The notes under the pieces were generated by a model. It was not told the origin of the DNA and made no database searches. It saw only the letters and a list, made by a program, of their open reading frames with translations. Below, piece by piece: positions 1-7,393 of a stretch of DNA of 21,121 bases (position 1 is the first letter of the stretch; each line of letters begins with the position of its first letter). The DNA is taken from positions 1-21,121 of the forward strand of contig CALIDR010000204.1 in assembly GCA_938022295.1 (NCBI GenBank). Direction: 5' to 3'. This DNA comes from an uncultured Burkholderiaceae bacterium. GTDB lineage: Bacteria > Pseudomonadota > Gammaproteobacteria > Burkholderiales > Burkholderiaceae_C. The translations under genes and the position numbers were made by a program.

Positions 1-928
1 GCGCCACCCACGCCCCGGCTGCGGCGGCGAGCAGCACGCCGGCGGCGACGGCCGCGCCGATGCCGAGCGTGCGTCGCGACGGGGCCGCCGGCGCGGCGTC
101 GTGCGGCCCGCCGAACACCTCGGCGGCGGCGCGTTCGACGGTCGCGCGGTCGACCGTCGTGCGCCCGTGCGCGAACGCGCCGAGCAGCGCGCGGTCGGCG
201 AGCAGGTTGATGCGCCGCGGGATGCCGCGGCTGAGCTGCACCAGGCGGTGCAGCGCCGAGCGCTCGAAGGGCAGCGGGCCCTGCAGCCCGGCCACCGCGA
301 GCCGGTGGCCGACGTACTGCACCGCCTCGGCGTCCGACAGCGGCTCGAGGTGGTATCGCGCGACGACGCGCTGTGCGACCTGCTCGAGCTCCGGCCGGGC
401 GAGCAGCCGGCGCAGCTCGGGCTGGCCGATCAGCACGATCTGCAGCAGCTTGCGCTCGTCGGTCTCGAGATTGGTCAGCAGGCGCAGCTGCTCGAGCACC
501 GGCGCCGACAGGTTCTGCGCCTCGTCGACGATCAGCACGTTGCGCTCGCCGGCGGCATGGGTGCGCAGCAGGTGGTCGTTCAGCGCGTCGACGTGGTCCT
601 TGCGCGTGACCGTCGGCGCGCCTTCGGCGGCGCGCACCGGCACGCCGAACTCGGTGCACACGGTGCGCAGCAGCTCGAGCACGTTGAGCGCCGGGTTGAA
701 GATGTAGGCCACGTGGCAGCCCGGCGGCACCTGCTGCAGGAAGCAGCGGCACACCGTCGTCTTGCCGGTGCCGACGTCGCCCGTCAGCACGACGAAGCCG
801 CCGCCGCCCTGCACGCCGTACAGCAGGTGCGCGAGCGCCTCGCGGTGGCGCTCGCTCATGTAGAGCAGCCGCGGGTCGGGCGCGATCGAGAACGGCTCGA
901 GCGTCAGGCCGAAGTGGCGCTGGTACAT
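1..928 (-). CDS. gspA: GspA/ExeA-type AAA+ ATPase (3' end outside window)
   Basis: An ATPase of the ExeA/GspA family, which in type II secretion systems pairs with GspB to help assemble the secretin through the peptidoglycan. The 309 visible residues start MYQRHFGLTLEPFSIAPDP, the classic opening of this family. Walker A is GDVGTGKTT (about residues 50-58) and Walker B is VLIVDEAQ (131-138). A sensor-like GIPRRINLLADRAL stretch lies near 235-249. A hydrophobic segment begins at about 289 and is cut by the window edge; this fits the single membrane span of GspA, with the periplasmic part missing here. The related XrtA-associated ATPases are less likely, because the SIAPDPRLLYMSERHREAL stretch is typical of ExeA. 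The start ATG has no clear Shine-Dalgarno. The gene lies 28 bases downstream of the cobalamin operon on the same strand, so it may be transcribed with it. Confidence 0.88.
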   Translation of the reverse strand, partial: MYQRHFGLTLEPFSIAPDPRLLYMSERHREALAHLLYGVQGGGGFVVLTGDVGTGKTTVCRCFLQQVPPGCHVAYIFNPALNVLELLRTVCTEFGVPVRAAEGAPTVTRKDHVDALNDHLLRTHAAGERNVLIVDEAQNLSAPVLEQLRLLTNLETDERKLLQIVLIGQPELRRLLARPELEQVAQRVVARYHLEPLSDAEAVQYVGHRLAVAGLQGPLPFERSALHRLVQLSRGIPRRINLLADRALLGAFAHGRTTVDRATVERAAAEVFGGPHDAAPAAPSRRTLGIGAAVAAGVLLAAAAGAWVA

Positions 929-956
929 GGGCGCACAGGATAGCCCGGGCGCACGT

Positions 957-1787
957 TCAGCACCGGCGCTGCACCCACGCCGCGAAGTGGCGGTGCAGCT
1001 GCTCGACGCCGTCGGTCAGCGCCGCCGGCCCGGGCTGCAGGAGGTCGGCCGACTTGATCTCGTGCAGCGCGCCGTCGCGCACCGCCGGCACGTCGGCCCA
1101 GCCGGGGCGCGCGGCGACCTTCTCGGGGCGGAACTTCTTGCCGCACCACGAGCCGACGATCACGTCGGGCGCGCGCCGCGCCGGCTCGAGCGCTTCGGCG
1201 ACGACGCGGTCGCGCCCGAGCGGCATCGCCGCCAGCTCGGGGAACACGTCGTCGCCGCCGGCCACCGCGATCAGCTCGCTGACCCAGCGGATCGCGCTGA
1301 TCATCGGCTCGTCCCACTCCTCGAAGTACACCCGCGGGCGGCGCGGCCACGCCGCGGCGGCGGCCGCGATCTGCGCGTGCCGCGCCCGGCAGCCGGCGAT
1401 CCAGGCCTCGGCGCGGTCCAGCGCGCCGACCATCGACGCCACCAGGCGCAGCGTGGCGAAGATCTCGGCCACGCTGCGCTGGTTCGTCACCAGCACGTTC
1501 AGGCCAGCGCGGATGAGCTTGTCGGCCAGCGCCGCCTGCATGTCGGAGAAGCCGATCACGAGGTCGGGCTCGAGGGCGACGATCCGGTCGATGCGCCCGT
1601 CGAGGAAGTGCGAGACCTTGGGCTTTTCCTCGCGCGCGCGGCGGGGGCGCACCGTGTAGCCGCTGATGCCGACGATGCGGTCCTGCTCGCCGAGCAGGTA
1701 CAGCCACTCGGTCGTCTCCTCGGTCAGGCAGACGATGCGCCGCGGGCCGACCGGCCCCGCCGGGCTTGCCGTCGCGGGCGTGCTCAT
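957..1787 (-). CDS. BtuF-like cobalamin-binding-type protein without signal peptide
   Basis: A 276-residue protein of the periplasmic-binding-protein fold family PF01497 (BtuF/FhuD type). Residues 16-110 carry the usual pattern (RRIVCLTEETTEWLYLLG, then RIDRIVALEPDLVIGFSD at 65-82). Unlike the other BtuF-like gene in this operon, the N-terminus (MSTPATASPAGPVGPRR) is not hydrophobic, so I see no signal peptide and infer a cytoplasmic protein. It has a VYFEEWDEPMIS block (153-164) and GSWCGKKFRPE (212-222) with a single central Cys; from memory these recur in a widespread subgroup usually called only 'cobalamin-binding protein'. The start ATG overlaps the btuD stop by four bases (ATGA), which ties it to the transporter. 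A role in handling cobalamin or cobinamide after import is inference; its exact ligand is unknown. Confidence 0.85.
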   Translation of the reverse strand: MSTPATASPAGPVGPRRIVCLTEETTEWLYLLGEQDRIVGISGYTVRPRRAREEKPKVSHFLDGRIDRIVALEPDLVIGFSDMQAALADKLIRAGLNVLVTNQRSVAEIFATLRLVASMVGALDRAEAWIAGCRARHAQIAAAAAAWPRRPRVYFEEWDEPMISAIRWVSELIAVAGGDDVFPELAAMPLGRDRVVAEALEPARRAPDVIVGSWCGKKFRPEKVAARPGWADVPAVRDGALHEIKSADLLQPGPAALTDGVEQLHRHFAAWVQRRC

Positions 1788-2566
1788 CGCGCGGGCACCG
1801 CGACCCAGCGCGGGCCGCCGTCGCGGCCGGGCAGGTGACCGATCTCGATCGCGCCGCCGAACACCGCCACCAGCGCGGCGCGCACCGCGGCGTCGGCGGG
1901 CGGGCCGGCGGCGCGCAGCCGCCCGTCGGCAAGCACGACGACGACGTCGGCGGCGAGTGCGAGCGTCAGGTCGTGCAGCACCGCCGCCACCGCCGCGCCG
2001 GCTGCGGCGCGCGCGCGCAGCCCCGCCACGAGGGCGCGCTGGTGCGGCGCGTCGAGGTGCGTCGTCGGCTCGTCGAGCAGCAGCACCGGCGCGCCGACCG
2101 CGAACGCGCGCGCGAGCAGCACCCGCTGGCGCTCGCCGCCGGAGAGTTCGCTCAGCCGGCGCGAGGCCAGCGCGAGGCACTCGGTCTCGGCCATCGCGGC
2201 GTCGACGGCGGCCTCGTCGGCGGCGTCGGCGGCGCCGAACAGGCCGTGGTGCGGCAGCCGGCCCAGGCGCACGACGTCGCGCACGCCGATCTCGCCGTCG
2301 GCCTCGCCGTGCTGCGACAGCCAGGCGACGCGGCGCGCGCGCTCGCGCGCCGGCCAGTCGCCGATCGGCCGCCCGGCGAGCCGCACCTCGCCCGCCGCCG
2401 GCCGCCGCAGCCCGGCCAGCGTCGCGAGCAGCGTGCTCTTGCCGGCGCCGTTGGGGCCGACGATCGCGGCCCAGCGCCCGGCTTCCAGCGCCAGCGACAC
2501 GCCGCCGAGCACGCGCCGCCCGCCGAGGTCGACGGCCAGCCCCTCGGCGGCCAGCGGCGGCGTCAT
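1784..2566 (-). CDS. btuD: Cobalamin ABC transporter ATPase
   Basis: The 260-residue nucleotide-binding subunit of a BtuCD/FecE-type importer, expected on the inner face of the cytoplasmic membrane where it powers the permease encoded just upstream. All ABC motifs are intact: Walker A GPNGAGKS (37-44), Q-loop Gln85, signature LSGGERQR (141-148), Walker B VLLLDEP (161-167), D-loop and His198 in the switch loop. The length is normal for the family. The start ATG overlaps the permease stop codon by four bases, and its own stop overlaps the next start in the same way, so translation is probably coupled. The riboswitch and the BtuB-like receptor at the operon head favour cobalamin over iron-siderophore as substrate. 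Confidence 0.93.
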   Translation of the reverse strand: MTPPLAAEGLAVDLGGRRVLGGVSLALEAGRWAAIVGPNGAGKSTLLATLAGLRRPAAGEVRLAGRPIGDWPARERARRVAWLSQHGEADGEIGVRDVVRLGRLPHHGLFGAADAADEAAVDAAMAETECLALASRRLSELSGGERQRVLLARAFAVGAPVLLLDEPTTHLDAPHQRALVAGLRARAAAGAAVAAVLHDLTLALAADVVVVLADGRLRAAGPPADAAVRAALVAVFGGAIEIGHLPGRDGGPRWVAVPAR

Positions 2567-3597
2567 ATCGCCCCCCCGTGGCGGCGGCGCAGCAGCATGA
2601 GCAGGTAGGCGCCGCCGATCACCGCCGTCAGCAGCCCCACCGGCAGCTCGCGCGGCGCGATCACGCTGCGCGCGGCGAGGTCCGCGGCGCCGAGCAGCGC
2701 CGCGCCGGCGAGCGCCGACAGCACGAGCAGCGGCCCGTGGGCGACGGTGACGCGCCGGCGCACCAGGTGCGGCGCGAGCAGGCCGACGAAGGCGACGAGC
2801 CCGGCCTGCGCGACCGCCGCGCCGGTGGCCAGCGCCATCGCCGCGACGAGCCAGCCGCGCACCCGCGCCACCGGCACGCCGAGGCTCGCCGCGCCGGCGT
2901 CGCCGAGCACGAGCGCGTCGAGCGCGCGCGCGAAGCGGTGCGCGAACGGCCCGACGACGGCGAGCACGGCCGCCAGCACGGCGACGCTGCCCCAGCCGAG
3001 GAACGCCGTGCTGCCGAGCAGGAACGCCTGCCGGCGGCGCAGCGCCTCCGGGGCCAGCAGCAGCAGCAGGTCGGCCAGCGCGCCGAGCAGCACGCCGACG
3101 ACGACGCCGGCCAGCAGCAGCACCAGCGGCCGCGCCGCGCCGCCGGCCAGCAGCAGCGCCAGCCCGACGCCGCCGAGCGCGCCCGCGAACGCGGCGCCGA
3201 CGAGCCCGGCGCGCAGCAGCGGGCCGGCCACCTCGGGCGCCATCGCCAGGCCGACGCTGCTGCCGGCCACCAGCACGGCGACGACGGCGAAGCCGGCGCC
3301 GGCGGCGCTGCCGATCAGGTACGGGTCGGCCAGCGGGTTGCGGAACAGCCCCTGCGCGATCGCCCCGGCCAGCCCGAGCAGCGCACCCACCGCGAGTGCG
3401 CCGAGCGTGCGCGGGGCGCGGATCCGCCACACCAGGTCGGCTTCGCCGCCCCAGCGCCAGGGCGCCGTCCAGCCGTCGGCGCCGGCCGCGAGGCCGGCGA
3501 GCGCGACGAGCAGCACCGCACCGGCGAGCACGGCGCCGAACGCGGCCGCCGGCGTCGCGCCAGCGCCGGTGTCGGCGGGCCAGGCGCGGGTCGTCAT
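2563..3597 (-). CDS. btuC: Cobalamin ABC transporter permease (FecCD family)
   Basis: A 344-residue integral membrane permease of the BtuC/FecCD family. Family hallmarks are RIRAPRTLGALAVGALLGLAG (59-78), QGLFRNPLADPYLIG (82-96), the AGLVAFVGLLAPHLVR block (265-280) that contacts the ATPase, and a final ELPVGLLTAVIGGAYLLMLL helix (317-336). About ten hydrophobic segments can be picked out, as expected. It would form the channel half of a BtuC2D2 importer with the ATPase encoded next to it and receive substrate from the periplasmic BtuF encoded just upstream. The ATG overlaps the btuF stop by four bases (ATGA). Confidence 0.93.
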   Translation of the reverse strand: MTTRAWPADTGAGATPAAAFGAVLAGAVLLVALAGLAAGADGWTAPWRWGGEADLVWRIRAPRTLGALAVGALLGLAGAIAQGLFRNPLADPYLIGSAAGAGFAVVAVLVAGSSVGLAMAPEVAGPLLRAGLVGAAFAGALGGVGLALLLAGGAARPLVLLLAGVVVGVLLGALADLLLLLAPEALRRRQAFLLGSTAFLGWGSVAVLAAVLAVVGPFAHRFARALDALVLGDAGAASLGVPVARVRGWLVAAMALATGAAVAQAGLVAFVGLLAPHLVRRRVTVAHGPLLVLSALAGAALLGAADLAARSVIAPRELPVGLLTAVIGGAYLLMLLRRRHGGAI

Positions 3598-4433
3598 CGG
3601 CCCTCGGGCGCGGGGCCGCGCGCGATCGCGGCCGCGCAGTCGGCGAGGTGCTCGGCCGCCTCGCCGAGCCGCGGCCCGGGGCGCACGACGACGTCGATCA
3701 CCGCCGGCGCGAAGCCGCACGTGCGGCCCTCGCGCAGCGCCGCGAGCGCCCCCCACCCCGGGCGGGCCGGCATCTCGGCCAGTGCGTCGGCGGCGGCGAT
3801 CACGACGTCGGGCTGGGCGCGCAGCACGAACTCGGGGTTGAGCTGCGGGAACGGGCCGAGCGCGGCCGGCACGACGTTGCCGAGGCCCAGCCGCGCGAGC
3901 AGCTCGCCGACGAACGACGTCGGCCCGGCCGCGTGCGGTGTCGGCGCGACTTCGAAGTACACCCGCCGCCCGCGCATCGACGCCGGCACGCGCGCCGCGG
4001 CGGCGGCCACGCGCGCCTCGACGTCGTGCCACAGCCGTTCGCCCGCGGCGGCGTCGCCGAGCCGCTGCGCGAGCGTGGCCGTGGCGCGCCGCATCTCGTC
4101 GACGGTGTCGACCTGCACGACGAGCACCGGCACGCCGAGCGCCTCGAGCCGCGGCGCGACGCGCGCCGAAGGCGACACCAGCACGAGGTCGGGCCGCAGG
4201 GCGACGATGCGCTCGATTTGCGCGTCGTCGAGACCGCCGAGCTTGGGCAGCGCCTGCACCGCGGGCGGCCAGTTCGAGTGGCGGTCGGTGCCGACGAGCC
4301 GCCCGCAGGCGCCGAGCGCGCACACCGTCTCGGTCAGCGACGGCACCAGCGAGACGATGCGCCGCGGCGCCTCGGCCGCGGGCACCGCCGCGGCGAACGC
4401 CGCGCCGAGCAGGGCCGTCGCGAGGCGCCGCAT
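3594..4433 (-). CDS. btuF: Periplasmic cobalamin-binding protein
   Basis: A 279-residue substrate-binding protein of family PF01497. The N-terminus MRRLATALLGAAFAAAVPAAEA is a clear Sec signal peptide with likely cleavage near residues 19-22. Next come RRIVSLVPSLTETVCALGAC (24-43), DRHSNWPP (50-57) and IERIVALRPDLVLVS (73-87), all typical of BtuF. It should capture cobalamin in the periplasm and deliver it to the BtuC/BtuD pair encoded downstream. I chose the ATG at 4433. An in-frame GTG at 4442 would overlap the btuB stop by four bases (GTGA), add three residues and is equally credible; neither has a strong Shine-Dalgarno. The protein has no lipobox Cys, so it is probably soluble. Confidence 0.9.
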   Translation of the reverse strand: MRRLATALLGAAFAAAVPAAEAPRRIVSLVPSLTETVCALGACGRLVGTDRHSNWPPAVQALPKLGGLDDAQIERIVALRPDLVLVSPSARVAPRLEALGVPVLVVQVDTVDEMRRATATLAQRLGDAAAGERLWHDVEARVAAAAARVPASMRGRRVYFEVAPTPHAAGPTSFVGELLARLGLGNVVPAALGPFPQLNPEFVLRAQPDVVIAAADALAEMPARPGWGALAALREGRTCGFAPAVIDVVVRPGPRLGEAAEHLADCAAAIARGPAPEGR

Positions 4434-4438
4434 GCGCG

Positions 4439-6268
4439 TCACCGCGGCGCCCAGCGCAGCGTCACGTAGGCCTCGCGCCCGGCCTGGCGGTAGCCGTACG
4501 CCGTCTCGTAGGCCTTGGCGGCGACGTTGTTCAGCCGCACGCCGAGCTGCCAGTCGGGCGCGAAGCGCCAGTCGGCGTGGACGTCGACGACGCCGTAGCC
4601 GCCCAGGCGCACCGTGTTGGCGACGTCGTCGAACCGCGACGAGTAGGCCTGCAGCGCGCCGCCCGCGGTCCAGGCGCCCTGCGTCCAGTCGGCCCCCGCC
4701 TTGGCCATGCGCTGGGCGCGGCGCGGCAGCAGGCGGCCCTCGTGCGGGCTGCCGGCGGTGTCGTTGCGCGGGTCGACCCAGTCGAGCGACGCGCTCAGGC
4801 GCCACGCGTCCAGCCGGGCGTCCCAGCCGAGCGTGACGCCGTCGATCGCCACCCGCGGAAGGTTGGTCGCCGTCGGCCCGGCCGAGATGAAGCTGCGGTA
4901 GCGGTGGCGGTAGGCGGTGGCGCGCAGCTGCTGCATGTCGGTGCCCCACTGCACGAAGAGCTCGCCGTGGTCGCCGTCCTCGGGCCGCAGGTCGGGATTG
5001 CCGAAGCCCGGATAGTAGAGCTGGTTGAAGCTCGGCGCGGTGAAGCTCGTGCCCCACGAGCCGCCGGCGCGCCAGCCGCGCGCGAACGCGCGGGCGTAGG
5101 CCAGCGCGCCGGTCGTCTGGCCGCCGAACTGCGAGTCGTCGTCGTGGCGAAGGCTCGCCTGCAGGTCGTGCGGGCCCTGGTGCACGGTCCAGCCGGCGAC
5201 CAGGGCGTCGATGCGGCGGCGATCGACGTCGAACGGCGCGCCGGGCTTGCGCACCCGCTGCTCGACGCGCTCGGCCGCCAGCAGCGCCTCGCCGAGCGGC
5301 AGGCGCACGCGGTGGTCCCACGTCGCCTGGCGCTGCCGCGTGCGGATCAGCCCGAGCTCGGTCCACGGACTCGCCGAGGCGACGGTGTCGTAGCCGTCGG
5401 TCGATTCGCCGACCAGCAGCCGCGTCGACCAGCCGTCGACCACCGGCCCGCCGGCCTGCAGCGACGCCACGCGGGTGTGCAGGTCGGCGCGCGCGTCGGC
5501 GCCCGGGCCGTCGTCGTAATGCGTCGTGCCGCGCGCTTCGAGCCACTGCGCCTCCAGGCGCCAGCGCGGCGCGAACGCCCACCCGGCGCGAACGCTGGCG
5601 CCGTTCTGGCGGAAGCCGTCGGCGTCGGGGTCGTGGGCGCCGAACGGCGCGTTCGGGTTCGTCGCCGAGAAGCCGTCGGTGCGCTGGCCCTGCACCTGCA
5701 CCGCGAGGTCGACGCCGCCGCGCGCGTGGCCGGCTCCGGCACTGCCGAGCACGTAGCCGCGGCTGCCGCCGGCGGCGCGGGCGTTGGCCCGAATGCCCGC
5801 GGCGGCGCGGCGGGTGAAGACCTGCACCACGCCGCCCATCGCGCCGCTGCCGTACCGCGACGTCAGCGGCCCGCGCACGACCTCGATGCGCTCGATCGCA
5901 TCGAGCGGCAGGTTGTCCAGCGACGGCGTGTTCAGCGTCGCCGAGCCGACGCGCACGCCGTCGACGAGCAGCAGCACGTGCCGCGCCTCAAGGCCGCGCA
6001 GGTAGAGGAACGACGGCTTGCCGAGGCCGCCGTTGGCGCTCGCCTGCAGCCCCGGCAGCTGCGCCAGGACTTCGGCGAGTGTGCGCGCCTCGGTGCGGTC
6101 GAGCGCGGCGCGGTCGAGCACGCTGACGTCGGCGACGGCGTCCGACACCTCGATCGGCGTGCGGGTGGCGCTGACGACCACGGCCTCGGTGGCCGCGGCG
6201 GTGGTGGTGGTGCACACGAGTGCGGCGGCGAGGCTGCAGGCCCTCGTCCGCGACGGGCGACGATGCAT
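4439..6268 (-). CDS. btuB: TonB-dependent cobalamin receptor, BtuB-like
   Basis: An outer-membrane TonB-dependent receptor of 609 residues, close to E. coli BtuB in size. A signal peptide covers roughly residues 1-26, followed by a TonB box-like EAVVVSATR (28-36). The plug domain spans about 37-155, with LPGLQASANGG, the LYLRGLEARHVLLLVDGVRV block (88-107) and IERIEVVRGPLTSRYGSGAMGGVVQV (125-150). The rest is alternating beta-barrel sequence. The C-terminus reads VTLRWAPR, so the usual terminal aromatic residue is replaced by Arg with Trp four places in. I chose the ATG at 6268 because a GGAG lies 11 bases upstream and the signal peptide then starts correctly; a GTG at 6295 is possible. It heads the operon below a cobalamin riboswitch, which supports corrinoid specificity. 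Confidence 0.92.
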   Translation of the reverse strand: MHRRPSRTRACSLAAALVCTTTTAAATEAVVVSATRTPIEVSDAVADVSVLDRAALDRTEARTLAEVLAQLPGLQASANGGLGKPSFLYLRGLEARHVLLLVDGVRVGSATLNTPSLDNLPLDAIERIEVVRGPLTSRYGSGAMGGVVQVFTRRAAAGIRANARAAGGSRGYVLGSAGAGHARGGVDLAVQVQGQRTDGFSATNPNAPFGAHDPDADGFRQNGASVRAGWAFAPRWRLEAQWLEARGTTHYDDGPGADARADLHTRVASLQAGGPVVDGWSTRLLVGESTDGYDTVASASPWTELGLIRTRQRQATWDHRVRLPLGEALLAAERVEQRVRKPGAPFDVDRRRIDALVAGWTVHQGPHDLQASLRHDDDSQFGGQTTGALAYARAFARGWRAGGSWGTSFTAPSFNQLYYPGFGNPDLRPEDGDHGELFVQWGTDMQQLRATAYRHRYRSFISAGPTATNLPRVAIDGVTLGWDARLDAWRLSASLDWVDPRNDTAGSPHEGRLLPRRAQRMAKAGADWTQGAWTAGGALQAYSSRFDDVANTVRLGGYGVVDVHADWRFAPDWQLGVRLNNVAAKAYETAYGYRQAGREAYVTLRWAPR

Positions 6269-6326
6269 GGGAACGATGACTCCGAGAACGCGCACCCGCC
6301 CGCTTCCCCGCAGGCCGGTGCCTCAC

Positions 6327-6357
6327 GACGGCGCCGCCCGCGAAGGCGGGCGCCGTC
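6327..6357 (-). other. GC-rich hairpin below the riboswitch (possible expression platform)
   Basis: On the minus strand the arms GACGGCGCCCGC and GCGGGCGGCGCCGTC pair almost completely, with a three-base bulge and a CTTC loop, just 3' of the riboswitch core and about 60 bases before the btuB ATG. No T-tract follows, so a classical intrinsic terminator is unlikely. Rho-dependent or translational control is more probable, but that is inference. Confidence 0.5.
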
Positions 6358-6359
6358 AC

Positions 6360-6540
6360 CGCGTTGGCCGGTATCCGGGCTGGCGGAGACGACCCCGACG
6401 ACCTTCCCGGCGCCAACGCCAGTGGCATGTGCGTCGAAGCGGGGCGTGCGCGCGGCACGCCCGTCCGCTTACCGTTGCGGGGGCAGCGCAGGTTGGGCCT
6501 CGGCCGTCGGCGTCGGCCTTCCTGCTTCCCGTTTAACGCG
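6360..6540 (-). promoter_or_regulatory. Cobalamin (adenosylcobalamin-type) riboswitch
   Basis: The minus strand shows the conserved blocks of the cobalamin riboswitch in the right order: TTAAACGGGAAGC (about 6536-6524), GCTGCCCCCGCAACGGTAAG (6487-6468), GCCACTGG followed by GGGAAGG (about 6424-6399), and a B12 box AGCCCGGATACCGGCC (6381-6366). The outer P1 helix can be paired by eye: CGCGTT (6540-6535) with AACGCG (6365-6360). It lies in the leader of the btuB-btuF-btuC-btuD operon. By family precedent, binding of a cobalamin cofactor should repress expression of the uptake genes. Confidence 0.95.
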
Positions 6541-6577
6541 TGCCGCCAGAGCGCCGGCACGTGCACCAACGCAGCGG

Positions 6578-6612
6578 ATCGTAGCAGCCGGCGCTGACCG
6601 CACCCCTACAAT
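6578..6612. promoter_or_regulatory. Divergent promoter region between btuB leader and zapB-like gene
   Basis: Two -10-like hexamers face away from each other: TACAAT at 6607-6612 on the plus strand, 26 bases before the zapB-like ATG, and TACGAT at 6583-6578 on the minus strand, about 37 bases before the riboswitch core. I cannot find convincing -35 boxes for either, so both are candidates only. Confidence 0.35.
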
Positions 6613-6638
6613 CGAAGTCCAGATCGGCACCATCGCGG

Positions 6639-6842
6639 ATGGGGACTTTCGAACAACTGGCCGAACGCATCGAGCGCCTGCTGCTGCGCCACGAGGAGCT
6701 CAAGCGCACGAACGCGCTGCTCGAGCGCCAGGTGGCCGCGCTGACCGCCGAGCGCGACAGCCTGAAGTCGCGCCTGGCCGCCGCGCGCGCGCGTGTCGAC
6801 GCGCTGCTCGAGCGGCTGCCGGCCGGCGGCGAACCGACGTGA
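6639..6842 (+). CDS. ZapB-like coiled-coil protein (TIGR02449 type)
   Basis: A 67-residue protein that is almost all heptad-rich coiled coil (LAERIERLLLRHEELKRTN, then LLERQVAALTAERDSLKSRL), with no membrane segment. Small proteins of this type commonly sit directly before zapA in beta- and gammaproteobacteria and resemble the cell-division factor ZapB, which bridges ZapA at the Z-ring; I infer the same here from size, composition and position. Its stop overlaps the zapA GTG start by four bases (GTGA). A TACAAT -10-like box lies 26 bases upstream of the ATG. Confidence 0.8.
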   Translation: MGTFEQLAERIERLLLRHEELKRTNALLERQVAALTAERDSLKSRLAAARARVDALLERLPAGGEPT

Positions 6843-7162
6843 AGCAGATCGAGGCGACGATCCTCGGCCAGAGCTACCGCCTGGCCTGCCCCGACGGCGG
6901 CGAGGAGCGGCTGTTCGCCGCGGTGGCGGCCGTCGACCGCGAGATGAGCGCGATCCGCGACGCCGGCAAGATCAAGGCGCGCGAGCGCATGGCAGTGCTG
7001 GCGGCGCTGAACATCGCCTACCAGGCCGCCGAGCGGCCCGAGCCGCCGGCCCCGGCGCCGCCGGCCCCCGAACCCGCCGCCGTGCCCGCATCCGCGGCCG
7101 ATTTGCAGGCATTGATCACGCGCATCGACGCCGCACTCGGCGACGACGGCCGGCTGCTCTGA
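6839..7162 (+). CDS. zapA: Cell division protein ZapA
   Basis: A 107-residue ZapA, the FtsZ-binding protein that cross-links protofilaments and promotes Z-ring formation in the cytoplasm. The N-terminal beta-hairpin domain reads KQIEATILGQSYRLACPDGGEE (residues 2-23), followed by LFAAVAAVDREMSAIRDAGKIKARERMAVLAALNIAYQ, the family's conserved helix. A Pro/Ala-rich linker (about 68-85) leads to a C-terminal helix. The GTG start gives the usual N-terminus and overlaps the preceding gene by four bases. The 6S RNA gene follows within 32 bases, a synteny conserved across many proteobacteria. Confidence 0.93.
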   Translation: MKQIEATILGQSYRLACPDGGEERLFAAVAAVDREMSAIRDAGKIKARERMAVLAALNIAYQAAERPEPPAPAPPAPEPAAVPASAADLQALITRIDAALGDDGRLL

Positions 7163-7181
7163 TGCCGACGCCACGCGGGCC

Positions 7182-7187
7182 TAGAAT
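7182..7187 (+). promoter_or_regulatory. -10 box of the 6S RNA promoter
   Basis: TAGAAT lies seven bases before the deduced 5' end of the 6S RNA at 7194. No good -35 hexamer is seen at the expected place, which falls over the zapA stop codon. Confidence 0.5.
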
Positions 7188-7193
7188 GGGTTC

Positions 7194-7376
7194 GTCCGTC
7201 GCGTTCGCGTGGGTCTAGATTTCCCTGAACCGATGCTCATCGAGCCAGGGCTTGGAACATCGCGCGGTGGGTGTGATCGTCTCGCGTCAGACGAACCCGA
7301 AGCCGCGCTGACCTCGCCCACCTGAACTCTTCCCTGAGGGTTCGGGAGTGCGGCTCACGGCTCGCGGCGGACACCC
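7194..7376 (+). ncRNA. ssrS: 6S RNA
   Basis: The roughly 183-base stretch after zapA has the architecture of 6S RNA, the regulator that binds sigma-70 RNA polymerase holoenzyme by mimicking an open promoter. The closing stem pairs by eye: GTCCGTCGCG (7194-7203) with CGCGGCGGAC (7363-7372, one G-U), continued by CGTGGGTC (7208-7215) with GGCTCACG (7352-7359). The apical hairpin CGTCT/AGACG lies at about 7278-7293. The conserved right-hand element CCCACCTGAAC followed by GGTTCGGG (about 7317-7345) matches known betaproteobacterial 6S RNAs. The 5' end is set by the stem and by a TAGAAT box seven bases upstream; the 3' end is approximate. The position downstream of zapA is the conserved one. Confidence 0.9.
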
Positions 7377-7393
7377 CTTCCCTGCCCCGACCC

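Noticed and set aside
1666..4836. A 1056-codon open frame on the plus strand across the cobalamin operon
   Set aside because: The translated sequence is low-complexity Arg/Ala/Pro repeats and it runs antisense to four well-supported genes.
3938..7162. A 1074-codon plus-strand frame that ends with the ZapA sequence
   Set aside because: Only its last 107 codons are real (zapA from 6839). The rest is antisense to btuF and btuB and crosses the riboswitch and the zapB-like gene.
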